Shown here piece after piece: positions 27,907-40,400 of a stretch of DNA of 64,000 nucleotides. The DNA lies in NCBI GenBank assembly GCA_013396995.1, contig VWZP01005252.1:357007-421006 (forward strand), written 5' to 3'. This stretch comes from Dicaeum eximium. Taxonomy: Eukaryota > Chordata > Aves > Passeriformes > Dicaeidae. The notes beneath the pieces are model-generated. The model was given only the letters and a program-made list of their open reading frames with translations. It was not told the DNA's origin and searched no databases. The translations under genes and the position numbers were made by a program. Position 1 is the first letter of the stretch, and each line of letters opens with the position of its first letter.

Positions 27907-29605
27907 CACCCATCTTTGCTCTGAGTTTTTGAATGATCACAACACACAGAATTGTGGTATTAAAGCCTGTGCAGGAGAAGAATTCCTTAGTGCAGCATCT
28001 ACCCCGGCTATGGCTGTGAAGTTAGTAAGTTGTAGGGCCAGTCAACATTGCTTTAGGGGAAATTACAGATATGGGAATGAACCATTTATGATGAACAGTT
28101 GCTCTGCAAGGGGTCTGCTTCACTTTCTCAGTCAGGGTGACCTTACTGCTATGAAACTTTGGGTTTTTTGTCATGAGAACAGAAACTTCATTTTGAATCA
28201 GGTCTGAAACTCTGGCCTGAGTTAATAGCAAAACAGCTTTTGTTATTGTTGACAGGGACACAACAGGTTCATTTTCTTCTTATTTTCCTGTGAAAATACA
28301 GAAAAGGGGTAAGGCTTGTAAGAGACTTGAAAGGCAATGTCAAAAGTGGACAGATCAAGAAGCACTACAGGTTTGCAGGTAAAAGACATTAATTTGAAAT
28401 GCTGAAATTAGGATAATTGCTGGTCTATGCTCCTTGTGTTAGTGGAGTCACAAGTTAGGTCTGAGATGACCCAATTACCTTCTGGTGTCCTTTGGCTGCA
28501 CAGGAAGCCTTGAGAAAAGTTTTATTTTAGATACATAAAGCTGGGTGAGGTGAATCCATACCAGAGGGGCTGTTCTCTTCACTTGAGGCAAATTCATTAT
28601 GAGATTTGATTTTTAGTTTAATCCTGGAGGTGAAAAGACAGCTTTTTTTTTTTTTCTAGAGTGAAATTATGTATATATATACTGCTTGTTATGAATTCAT
28701 GCTGTTCTGAATGAGTTCTTTAAAGGACTGCAAGAGGTGCAAACATCAACTTCTTGCTGATTATCAGAGAGACAAAGGATGTGCTAGCTCACGTCACAAA
28801 AGAAGGGTGGGAACAAAGAAGCCCCTTTACCACGTTGCTCCCAGCTGTAACCTAATGGAACTGATTGTAAAGGTTGCATTTAAGAGCAGCTCCTGCCTGT
28901 GTGTAGGAAAGCTGTGGTTCATGAAGTCACCCAGCAGATAAAGTCCTGAGCTGCCCTTTCTCACAGCTCTGATGTGATCTGCTCAGGGTAGAGCACTCTT
29001 ATGACGTACCCAGATTAAGTACAGAGTAGATATAGGCTAAGACATTCACAGAGGCAACAGCTCTGATTGGAAAATTAGGTGTTGCTAGGGCTGCTCTCTG
29101 CCAGTGAGGCCCACTGACCTGGAATGAGCCATGTCCATAATACTGAGCTCCTCCTGTCACCACACACGAGGACTGGAGTCACAGCATCTCTTGGGAATGG
29201 TCTCTGGCTGTGCTAACCCCTGAATTCCTGGGACATGTGTGGGAGAACGCTAATTGATTCAGGTCAAAAATGTGCCAGGGCAGGTTCTAGGAATTTAACA
29301 ACGTAGACTATCAAATTCCAATGCCTGGGAATATCACCTGCCACTGTTTAATTTACTAGCAGCATAGGTGTAGCCCTAAGGGCTTGTGCACACACACAGA
29401 CACCTAGGGAGCATTAGAGATGTTTCGAAAGGTGCCTGGCAGATAATGTAATGATCAAGAGACTGAATTAAGAACAACATCACTGCTGCCTTTTTGAGCC
29501 CACAATAGAGCTGTTTTCATTGTGCTTCCTATGGCTAGAGAGCATTCTTTTACATATGGACAGCACCAAGAGAGCTGCTGAGAATACTGGAGATAAATAT
29601 ACATT
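27907..29605. other. Unique non-coding DNA
   Basis: No gene recognised. A T run of about 13 lies near 28645. Confidence 0.55.
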
Positions 29606-29636
29606 TATATATATATATATATAAATAAATAAAATT
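29606..29636. repeat. (TA)n / (AAAT)n simple repeat
   Basis: A run of about nine TA units is followed directly by AAAT units. Confidence 0.85.
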
Positions 29637-30999
29637 TATGTCCTCTGCCCCATCCTGTTATCCACTTCAGAAGTCAGACTTTAGAGGTGCATTTCATGCG
29701 ATCTGTGTTGAAAATAAAACCTGCATTTTCCTTCTGACTGTGTGTGCCAGAGAGACCGTGAGCCACTGGGGAAAGGAAAACATAGAAGGCTTATTTGTCC
29801 AGATTTCAAGGAAATTCACTTCTCCCTGTGGATTAATTCTGATTGTATGGCAGCAGGTTTTAAATGTTTGATTCTTGTTTGTGTCTGTTTTTTAACCCGT
29901 ACCTCAAGAGGATTTAATTAGATTTGATGTTCATGATATGCTATTTACTGGATTATGATGAGATCAGCTGATAAGGCTTGACATAAACTTGGCAACCAGT
30001 TTGGTGCTTTCTCAGTCTTTAGAATTTAATTATGGCAATTTCAAAACAGGAAGCTTGGAAACAACATGGGGATTAAGGACTTGCTGTTGCCCCACTGGGA
30101 TCAGCAAGACTTATGGCATTGGTTGTCACTGTTGTCACCAGCTCTCAGCATGCTCAGCCGTCTGGGACGTGAGTGCACATGTTCCCGTTCTGCCTAAAAT
30201 GGACCAAATGCCAATGCCATTTCTCCTTGGAAATGATTCTCCTGAGGAATCCCACCAACTGCAGTGGTGTTTCATGGCTGAGGTGAGAATGGAGCTAAGT
30301 GACATGCCAAGGATTTGTACAGGCACACAAAAGCCTGGGACTTTTGTTTTTAAGCAATTTCCCAGGGAATCTGCGTGCTCCAGTACAACATAAAGTAAGT
30401 TCAAATGCATGGGGCCAGAGCAGATGGAGTTTTTCACTGTAAAGATTATTTGCATGAAAGTGCTATTTTCCCACACTTGCACTCATTTTAAGCTTTCTTT
30501 CCTTTCTACCACAAACAGCTACTGCTGCTCTGTTCCTTCTGTAACCTGCCTGATGCCAAGAGCTGACACGCTGCAGTGTACACAAGCAAGCTTCTTCCCA
30601 AACCTACCTCTGGTTAAGGATCAAAAGATAGTGGTTGAAGTGCAGAATTCTTTCTTTTTATAGCTTTCCACAAGCACAGAGATCACATCTCTCTGCTTTA
30701 TCTGTATTTTATGCACCTCCTAAATAGCCTTGCAATCAAACATCTGAGCACTCACAGCTCTTGTTGAAAGGGGCTGGGAGTTACTCTCAGAAGCAACTTG
30801 CAGCTCCCTTTTTTGAGTACTTTGTTACTGATGAATGGTGCCAGGGAGGTGGAGAGCCTTTCTCTTTTCCAGTGTAAGGATGTGAAGGAGGCATTTCTGA
30901 TATTTTATCTCCCAGGTGTTTAAAAACTGATTCTTGCACTATTTTAAAAAATGTAAATGTCTATGTGGGGATAATCAAGTGGATTCAGGAGCAAAAAAG
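29637..30999. other. Unique non-coding DNA
   Basis: A 134-residue frame at 29989-30393 is opposed by a 115-residue frame on the other strand. Neither has a recognisable domain. Confidence 0.5.
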
Positions 31000-31124
31000 T
31001 GTTCAAAAAGCAGATGTGACACTTGGGGCCATGTTTTAGTGATGGGCTTGGAAGTGCTGGGTTAACATTTGGACTCAATAATCTTAGAGGTCTTTTCCAA
31101 GCTACATGATTCTAGGATTCTATA
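31000..31124 (+). mobile_element. CR1 LINE 3'-end fragment
   Basis: The fragment runs from GTTCAAAAAGCAGATGTGAC through a GTGCTGGGTTAACATTTGGA segment. It continues into ATCTTAGAGGTCTTTTCCAA and ends in TGATTCTAGGATTCTATA. This is the order seen in the 3' untranslated end of CR1 retroposons, whose tail is a short repeat related to ATTCTATG (established knowledge). The element is severely 5'-truncated, which is usual for CR1, and carries no coding sequence. Substitutions from the familiar consensus suggest an old copy. It is the strongest single indicator that the host is a bird or other sauropsid. Confidence 0.9.
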
Positions 31125-34103
31125 ACTGCATTTGGATCTGAGGGCTTCAGACTCTTAAGTGTTTTTGACAATACTTTTTCTCACCTTCTTTGGAGGAAGC
31201 ATCTGCTAAAGCTGCTGGATTCACTGCTGCAAAGAAACATCCCAAACCCAAGTATGACTCTAGTCTGTCTAAGTTATGACAAAAAAATACTTCCAAAACA
31301 CATTAATTTTCCTTCCACAAAGCTCTGTGTTGTCCTTCCATTTTTAGAAGTGGTGGGAAAGAAGAAAAAAAAAGTCCTCTACAAAAGTAACTATAGTTGA
31401 TTGGGAAGCGTAATGAAGTTTGATTCTGTTCCTGCAGGCTTGCAGATAAACTGTAGATCTGCTCTTCTGGACAAGTCCCACTCTGCCCACCTTCACCTGG
31501 CACAGTACCTGAGCTACTCTGCTCTGGGGGGCTCTACCCACAGTCTACGTCCTTTCCTTGAGGCTGATAATTGCTTGTCAAACTGATTGACATTTGTAGA
31601 ACTGTCTTTTCCACGAGATATTACTCCCTCCACACACACCCACCAAAAAAAAAAAAAAATAGACAATTTGATTTTGCACTGTTTTTCCCCTTTTAAGCAC
31701 AGTAACTTTTTCTGCCTTAAAGTAGTAATTATTTAATGAATAGTCCTTCATGTTTCCCTGTCAGTCACTCACTGTAGTGAACAACTAGTTTTGTCTGCTT
31801 TGTTAACATTTAAAAAAGTATTAAACTAATAATAATAAAGATTTTCTAGGACTTTAACACACAGGGTGCCCTGCAGAATGTGGGATTGGGATAACAAGGT
31901 GGGGGAGGGTGAATTTTCACTCTAGACATCAAGCAGCACTTTGTAGTTTTTTGTGAGCTATTGGACTGTTTTCCCCTTGGTACTTCTCCTGTATCTTATC
32001 TTCAACCACCCTGAATAATTGGAGCATATTTAGGGGACCAAGTCCAGCTATTATTTGTTCCCCCTCTGTGAAAGTTTTTTTTTTTTTTAAGCCAGATCTG
32101 TGAACCTCTGTTGAGCTCTCGGTATTGAGGTCAAGGCTTTTTAGAAGCTAGAATTTTTATCATGAACTGGAGCCCAGAGTTAATTGTACACAAAGACACA
32201 TTGTTGTTTCCATTAGGATTTACAGTACCACTGAATTTTAATTATTGGGTAACATTTCTTCCATTATAGCTCTCACTCCTCCTCCCCTTTTTGTGCCAAC
32301 CCATGTTTCTTTCAGTTGCAGAAGCTTGCAATGCAAAGTGCAAAATACCCCCAATAAATAAACAATTTGTGGCCTCAGCTTTGATGCAACATTTCATTTG
32401 TCCCTGCCTAAAACATAAAAACAACAACAAAAAAAGCCAAGAGGACAATTTAATGTGAGCTAAACTGTAATCTGGTGTTTCCTGTTTACCAGCACTGGTT
32501 AATTTTAAAGTTCAAAGCGCAGTCCTAGACAAGAGCTATACAGGAGGTCTTTATCATTGCTGGAACAAAACATTCACTTCTTATGGACAAAGGCTCTAGT
32601 GGGCAGTAAAATGTTCTTGGATTCTTTCTATGTGATGATAAAATAGACATGCTGAAATGCTTCATCAATTGCCATGAAGCAAATGTTTTACAGAGTTTTC
32701 ATGCAAGAAAAACTAATAATTCACTCCTAGACTGTGAGGGTTTCACAGACTTTCAGTGACTGAGCTTCAAGTCTTTTTTTAAAGGCAACAAGCAGTCATT
32801 TCAAAAGGCATATAATCAACACAAGACTGGATGTATTAATTGGTTTGGCTCTTAATTTTCCTCCTGGTCTCTATGCTTGAGTTCTGTGCAATATGTGGAG
32901 CCTCAGTCTATGCAGATAAGTAGCCCCAAAAGTATAATGGGAAAAAATGATGCATTCGATCAATAAAAATCCCTTTTCAGAACCAATTGTAGAAATGCTT
33001 GGCCTCAGTTGATCACTCAGTCTCCAGCCACTTCAGTCCTGTGTGGTGTTTTATGAACCAGAGATATACCTCATACATATAAAAATAATGTTTCTTGTGC
33101 TGGGCCAGTCAGCTTGAAATGAATTCAAGGCCCAGTGGGGGATGACATCAGAGGTGTGGTGGGTTTCCAAGCTGAAATAAACCCAGAGAGGGCCCAGGAG
33201 AGGTTCAGTGGGTGGGAGGACTGCAGTGTGTGCAGTGCACGGGGTAGGTCCCTGTTGTGTGTGTCCAGAGACTGAGCCTTGCCAAGCGCCTGTGTCCAGT
33301 CTGCAGTGCCAACAGTCAGCAAGGAGGGAGTGAGAAGGATCTTTTAAAATGATTTTATGAACCTTTCACCCTCTCTTATTCTTCCTGTGCTGTGCTCTTC
33401 TCCCACTCCCCTCTGACTTTCCTTCCAGCTCCCACCCACAGCGTGGCTCTGATCCGGCCTCAGGGTAAGGTGGTCTCCATGCAGTTCTCCATAAATTGTC
33501 TTTTACACACCAGGTCAGAGTGTGGTCTCTGAGTGTGTAGGAGGAATTATTCCCTTTCTTATTTCCAGCTAACCACGGCTGCTGCCTCCCTGGACAAGCC
33601 AAGCCTTAATCAGATGCAGGGGTGGACAAAACCACCTGATAATGAGAAGAACCTATGAACTGGACCCTGGGGGAGCCCCATCAGGTCCTGAAGAATCACA
33701 GAGGGGCTGGGTTTTTCTTCTCTGCTCCCTTATCTCTGAACTGAGGGAAAAGCTTTGATGAGTTGGGCCAAAAATATAAAAATCAGGGGAAGTGTAAAGG
33801 GGTCTGTAGATCTCTGAAGGTTTAGATTGCTTAATGAAAACACATCCACCCACAGCCTTACTGCAGAGATGGAGCCCCTCCTGGGCTGTTCTCTTGAATT
33901 TGACTGTTGTGAGAAATGCTTAAATAGATTAAGTTCCAGCTCTTCTTGTGGATGCTGTTTCTTGTGCATGTTTAGGGCAAATACGTAGAAATTACACATC
34001 TTTAGGGACTGAATTTAGTTACATTCTTATAAACCAAAAGTGTTTGGGAGGAAGGGACTGAGGCAACCTGAGGGCATTTTTCTTCCTGTTGGCTTACTGA
34101 CTA
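31125..34103. other. Unique non-coding DNA
   Basis: Contains a 15-A run at 31645-31659 and a T run near 32076-32088. The part around 31660-33080 is AT-rich with no open frame of note. No gene recognised. Confidence 0.55.
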
Positions 34104-34188
34104 CAGTGTGGGTGTGCTGAGGACAAGCAGCACCATAATCATTACAGGCAATATTGTCCTGTCTCTCAGCCTTTGCAAGATCTGGATC
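34104..34188 (+). repeat. Dispersed low-copy element, copy A
   Basis: This stretch aligns by eye with 37371-37449. The shared core is GCAATATTGT, then CT, TCTCTCAGCCT and TGCA, preceded by ACAGTGTGG, TGTG, TGAG and AAGCAGC in the same order. Length differences are small. The family is not recognised. It may be an ancient repeat or a duplicated regulatory element. Confidence 0.65.
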
Positions 34189-34736
34189 CTCATTCCTGTA
34201 GGGTGCAGGACGAGTCTTGGTATCCCCATTGCTTCAGCTCTTCTGCTATGAGAATAGAGGAGTTCTAGGGGCTACAAGCTGAGAGGGGAAAATACCAAAA
34301 ATCCCATGCCCCAGAGGAAAATCTTCAGCAAGATACCAGAGGTCCTCTGTTCCCCAGAAATGTCACCAGTACATTGAATCTTTTCAGTCTAATCCCCACT
34401 GCTTTCACCCCAGATACAGACACCAACCTTTAGATGGTTGGAGCCTTAATAACCTCTACCAACCATCCTTGGAAGACACAGATTGACTCTGGAGATGAAT
34501 CGATGCCCATCAACATCTCTGGGTGTGTAAACACAACAGTTCCTCTTAAAAACGCAAGGAACAACTTGGGCATTTAGCTGAGATTTCAGGAACTGCTCTG
34601 CACAGGGAGAAGCCAACGCAGAGATAGGTGCTGTGCTGGAGGCTGCCCGCCCGTGCTCTTACGGACAATCTATGAGGCAATTCTCTGTCAAGGAGGCCAT
34701 GGGACTTGCCAGGGGCCCAAGTCGGGCTTAGCTACT
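34189..34736. other. Non-coding DNA with a short inverted repeat
   Basis: GATGGTTGG at 34433-34441 and CCAACCATC at 34459-34467 form a perfect 9-bp stem with a 17-nt loop. No gene is recognised. CpG dinucleotides become more frequent from about 34620. Confidence 0.5.
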
Positions 34737-34798
34737 GTAACCACAGAGACCAGTAGCAAAAAAAATTGGGGAAGAGGTAGCTACTGGTCACTGTGTAC
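34737..34798 (+). other. Hairpin-forming inverted repeat
   Basis: Arms at 34742-34757 and 34780-34795 pair at 15 of 16 positions around a 22-nt loop. Three further pairs form after a 2-nt bulge (34737-34739 with 34796-34798). The core arm is GACCAGTAGC. It could fold in RNA or as a cruciform. No function is known. The stem is rather short for a typical pre-miRNA. Confidence 0.6.
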
Positions 34799-37370
34799 CC
34801 GTGGCTAGGAGAAGTGAGATTTCCTGTGCCCCACTATGGGTCAACAAAGAGAGCACAACAGATGGCTGTTGGACCGAGTCTTAGGAAAGAAATCCCAAAT
34901 GGGACTGTGCCTCTGAAAGAGCCCTCTGTGCCTCAGAACAGCAAATACGAGAGGATGGGTCATAGCTCCGAACTGCTGTGGCACGTTGGGAAGTGATGAG
35001 AGAAGGGTTCCTGTTGTAAAAACGGCAAAAGATCAAGTCTTTCATCCATGACGTGAGGGCAGGACTTTAGCGGAGAGGTGACTAAGAATTCCAGCTGCTC
35101 TCATGCTTGCAACAGCCCAGGAAGGGATTTGGTTCTCCGAGGGGCAGAGCACACAGCAGAACCCGCTGGCAGCTGGGGAGCAGGGGGTGACTCAGATATT
35201 TGGAGAGTGACTTTCCTCAACTGCGTTGGAGCCCGGCATTGGAACTCCCAGTGTTGCAAAAATCACTTTTGATGGTGGTGTGTGACTTGCTGTGCTTGGA
35301 CAGAGAAAAAACAGAAGTGCAGTGAGGGCTGTTCCAGCATCCAGTGACTGCTCAGAGGGAAAACCGTGGGCTTTGCCACTAAGATGCATTTTATATCTGC
35401 TTGGCAGAATTGTGCGTTTTGTCACACGACATGACCACTGTCTATCTGTATCTGGGAAGTCTCATGGCCAGGCAGCACTCTTCTGTCTAAAGAGAACCTG
35501 TTTTAGCACTTCCAGAAGAAACTTGGCTGAAAAGTTAGATCCTAACAGTGTTTTGGGACGTGCTGTTAGCACAACTGACAGTGGCAAAGCAAGCGATTCC
35601 CTGTGTAATAAAGATATTTTCCCCATCAGTAAATTTCTCGCCAGAGCTTGATGGAATGGGATACATTGAATTGACAATAATTCCCAAATTTACAGAGTAG
35701 AGCTGAGAGGTTTTTTGCAATGTTCATTTTTTTCCATGACAAGCTGAAAATTTTTTGATAAAAAAGGAAAAAAAGAAAGAGGGAATTTCCTCTTTCCTCT
35801 CCTTCCTTCTAACTTTAGGTTTTCCTGGAATCTTTGTAACTTCGGGGATTAAACTGAGCTCTGCATGTGCATTTTCTGTACATACAATTAACAAATGCTT
35901 GTCTTTCAAGCTCTTTTAGTAAGCAAAAGAGAACAGTACAGGATTAACTTTGCTATCCTCCATTGAAAATGAGTTCCCCTACTGAGCAGTAAGCACAACC
36001 ATGGAATATATGGTACTTACTTAATACACTGGAAAAATATTCTTTGTTGGACTTGGGCTCTCTTTCCTAAATTATTTTGCTTGTTTTTTGGGTTTGGTTG
36101 GGTTCATTTTTTGTTACAGCCAGAATGAACAATCAGCATAATTTCCGTATACAAGCTGGACATATATATTTTTTCTAGTTACTTTAATGAGAGTCAGGTT
36201 TGTGTGAGGAATTTCAGGGTGAGTTTTTTGCAGCTCCCTCTCACATCAAAAGAAAAGTTTTCGTTGACTTCATTACTGCTGGGTCAGGATGGAGTAAGAT
36301 ATTGGGAAATAACACTCTGAGAAGAAAAGTGGCATCAGCAAGATGCTATGGTATCATTCTCTTATCACAGGTTGCTATCAAATTTATATAAATGTAGATC
36401 ACTAATTGCACTAATGCTTTGCAGAGTGCCTAATGCAGCAGCTATTTAATAAAGCAGAGGAGTAGCAGCAATGAATCCTCCCAGTGTTTTTATGCAAGTT
36501 TTATCAAGTCTGGAGAACCCATTGAGTTGGAAAGACTACTGCCCTTCGTTAATGCAGTCATGAACAAAGAATAAATCAGCGTGTCCTTCAAACTCCCGGG
36601 AGTCCTCCAGGTCTACACACAGCGCGATTGTAAGAAGAAGGGAAGGAAGGCAGGGAAGTCCTAAAGATTAATCAGCTAATAAGGGAAATTCCTTAGTCCT
36701 GAGCACAACACAAGGTCTTTCCCCTCCCCAGCCTCCCCAAGAAGCCACACAAGTCATGTTGCCCCCGATTTGCAGCAGAGGTAAGGATGCCCTGGCCAGC
36801 GCGAGGTGTACAACAAACACAACTTTATCTCCCCCGCCACATGCCAGCCCGGGATCAATGGGCAGCCACCACCTCAATGTCCTGCAGGAAGGATCTCTGA
36901 GATGAGACACCCCCTCGTGCCCCCTCTTCCCCAGCCTCAGAAGTCCCCAGGTCACACAGGCATGGCCTTGGAAGAAACAGGAAAAACTCTTACCCCAGGT
37001 ACAAGGCTGGGTCTCAGCAGCAGCCGAACAAATGACAAAGGAGGAGAGCGCTTGGTTTTGACTGTGTTTGTTTTTTCTTGTTTGTAGAGTTTGCACCTCA
37101 AAGCTACCATTGGGGAGCAGCTCCATTCTGTGTGTGCTTTCCTGTGGGCCTGGCAGGAAAACAGAGACCAAAAGAAAGGAAAAATAACCCACCCCTAACC
37201 CTGATGCTGGAAACATCTGGATTTTTATATGTGCTTAACATCTCAGGAGAGTTTGTTTTTGTTTGTCCTTCTTGCCAATTAAGTCAATGCTTTTCCCTGA
37301 AATATATGGGAACCGGAAATATATATTAAAGAGAAGTATTCCTGGTTAAACTCAAGCTGGGGTAATTAAT
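34799..37370. other. CpG-retaining block, then AT-rich unique DNA
   Basis: 34799 to about 35260 keeps many CpG dinucleotides compared with surrounding DNA and has a 67-residue frame with no known domain. It could be a younger insertion or an ncRNA exon, but I cannot name it. 35660-36580 is AT-rich. A 182-residue minus frame at 36668-37216 has no recognisable domain. Confidence 0.4.
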
Positions 37371-37449
37371 GACAGTGTGGTTGTGATGAGAAGCAGCGAG
37401 ATGATAACCTCCATGAGCAATATTGTGCTATCTCTCAGCCTCTGCAGAG
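37371..37449 (+). repeat. Dispersed low-copy element, copy B
   Basis: Second copy of the element at 34104-34188, in the same orientation and about 3.3 kb away. The best block is GAGCAATATTGTGCTATC followed by TCTCAGCCTCTGCA. Similarity falls off on both sides, so the homologous unit seems to be only about 80 bp. Confidence 0.65.
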
Positions 37450-40400
37450 TTAGCTGTAATCATTGTGCAACCAGACCATCAAAGGAACGATAAGATCAGA
37501 TAAGCAAAATACTGCTGTCATTTTGCATCAATGCTATTTAAGTCATAATTATTACTTTTCCTATCTTTGGTTAAAATGAGGGTGAAACTCAATTTTTTTT
37601 TTTAAATTTACACACACTTACCTATACATATACATATCTTTGCCCAATTAGACCCCTAAGAAGATGCATGTCCATGTATTATACTGTCTCAGGAAAACCC
37701 TGGTTGCATTCTGGTGGCTCAGTCAGACACTTTAGCACACAAGCAGCCAAGATCCACGTTCACTCTACAGGGAAAGCCACCTGCAGAAAAAAAATGAGGG
37801 AAGGTCTCCTCCAAGAAATAGTAAAGAAACACAACTTGAGCAACATGAACAACCCTCTTTAGCAGATGAGCACTGAGTCCATGGTCATGTTGGCTGGGCT
37901 GTCCTCATTCCCCAAGAGAATTATGATTTCTGAGACCCAGAATAATCATGACTTGACAAAGTTAATGGGACACATGACTGGGATTGCCTCCTCTGCTGTA
38001 TCTTGAATGCCCATCTCAACCTCCACCTCTGAATAGGCAGACGAGGTCCCAGAAATTGCTCACCATGACATGCACTTCTACAGGTTTCAAATATGTTTAA
38101 GTTCTGTAAAAAAAATCTGGGTGCCTACCTAATAGTTTCTGAGCTAGATAGGAACTGTTCACTCATCCAACCAAGGGGTGGTCCCCTGCCTAGGGGGATA
38201 ACTGAGTGCTTTATCACTGATTTTGGCTGAAAGAAGCTCTCACCCTCACCCTGAAACTTCCTTTAGGTCAAGTTTGCTTCCTATATTTCCAGCACTTCTG
38301 CTTCTGGTCCTGAGTGGAACAGACTTTCTTGCGGGTATGTTTGTACTTCCCAGTCATTTGCATGTAATTTTATGCAAACATTTTTATCACAGATCAGTTC
38401 ACACAACCACAAGCTGTGTTTTTATTTTCTCTGTCAGCTGAAAGCTTCATCTACATTAGGTTTTTTTCTCTCCTTGCTCCAGCATGACTACATCAAAGTA
38501 ATTGCACAGGTGTAAACCTGTAATGGTCTAGATGTTCTGCATTTGTGCAGCAAAATGTTCTGTTTTCCATGTACCTTATGTTGGTCTGAGCCCAGGTGCC
38601 TCACATTTTGCCAGGCAGCACTTTTGGAGGCTCAGTGAAACATCTGCATTAAGGTCATTGCAGCTACCCAAAACTTGGGCAGGGAAGCAGATGTTTGAGA
38701 CAATTTCTTACCACGAGACTGAAGTAAATTCCTTACAAAACATGCAATGCTTATAATAAAATAATTTAATTGGTGAATTGGGCAAAAAATATTAAAGTGG
38801 ATCACGTTGGTGGACAATTTATTTAAAAGACTCGCATCAGAAGATCAAATAATGCCACAAAATCCTCCATTTGTCAGTCAGTGCTACACATCCACTTCAA
38901 ATGCCTCTGTAAGTTCTCCGAACAGCTGGGAAGAGGAGAGGCAGCACTGATGGGAGAAGAGGATAAAGGAGCAGGAGCAAAACCGCACAGGGAGCCAGCG
39001 TGGGGAGGGAGAGGCCAGGCTGGTGCAGAGTGTGACTGAAAGCCTCTCTTTGCCTCTCCAGAGAGCAGGAACACCATGATTACACAGGTAACAGGCAATA
39101 GTGAGCCCAAGCACAAAGCTCAGAGCTCAGAGCAGATCAGAGTGATGAAAACCCTCAGCAAGCTTCAATTTAAAATTGCTGGGTTGGAACTGGCACCCCC
39201 ACAAGAATAACGCTTATTATGTAGTATCCATTTCATCTCGTTCTCCTGGCTGATTAAATGATAGCTCTTATCTTACAGAACATTGGAAGTTGTTGCTACA
39301 TCACGTCGTGGATTTATCAATAACTAATTCCCTGTTGGGGAAATAAGTATTTCATGACTGTATACGCAAGGTGCTCATTGCTCAATTTAAAACATGCCTG
39401 ATCTGAAGTTAACAGTCAGATTTTTTCACTCTTTCATTTGCTGACTCTTGCCAGTGTCAGTTGCAAGGAAATAGAAATTCACCCTGTGAAGATGACAGAA
39501 TCTGGAGCAATATGAGAAAATGGCTCCTTGGATAAGCCTTCAAATGACAGGTTTCAGCCCACTGAACATTTTTTTTTTTCTCAGCAAAATTTTAAATCCT
39601 GGAAAACAGATCTTTCTGGTGGATCTGCTGAGGCAGCTTTCAGTGAACAGTAAAAGCACAGGCTGCACCATGATGCCATGAGGGGCCAGGAGCTGCTGAT
39701 GGAAAAGCTCCATGTTTTCACACACAAAACGAAGTGTAAGGTCTTTGTTAGTACAGCCCTGAGTATTTCACATTATGGCTCCAGGAAGAGCAGCACATTT
39801 AACACAGTGCCGTGGTCATGGACAATGCAGCTCCACTCGCCCAGTGGTGGATGGCCATAGGAAAAGGGATCACGATTAACTCCATCAGTGCTGAATGATA
39901 CACCTACCCTGTGCCCCAGCTAATGCTTCTTTATTCATAAAGCCAAAAAAAAACCGAAATCAAACTGAAACCTCATGGCATTTCAGGAGCTTGGTTTTTT
40001 ATAGTTATTAATGTAATTTTTGTTTTGCTGAAAAAGGAGCAGAGCCAAGGCATGAGCAGGTGCTGCAGGACCTGAGCTGCACTCTCAGCCTCTTTAATGT
40101 GACCTTGAACTCCCAGCCACAAGTCTGGACCAGAATACACTGGAGTGTGCTCCACAAAGGAATATTCATGGAAGACTCAGATCAGTCCTAAGATTCTATT
40201 CACCATAATTCCTTTAACTTACATTTCTGCAAGCAAAACCACACCAGAGGAAGAAAACTGCTCCACCTTAGTAAAAATAATTTATCTTTAGTCCTCTTTT
40301 TTTTTTACCAACCGTGATTTCAGAAGGGGAATGTTTCCAGAGTTTTTGGAAAAAAGGTCTTTGATTCAGGAGCAAATGGGTTAAAAGAGCTTCAGAGTTT

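Noticed and set aside
28130..28142. AGTCAGGGTGACC, close to an oestrogen response element
   Set aside because: One mismatch in a 10-base consensus is expected by chance in 64 kb, and no promoter is near.
27617..28207. Frames rich in Ile-His-Pro-Ser or Trp-Met-Asp-Gly repeats
   Set aside because: Translation of the (CATC)n microsatellite. A 4-bp unit is open in all frames without being coding.
36668..37216. 182-residue minus frame
   Set aside because: A hydrophobic start is followed by low-conservation-looking sequence with no recognisable family. It overlaps plus-strand frames and shows no exon structure.
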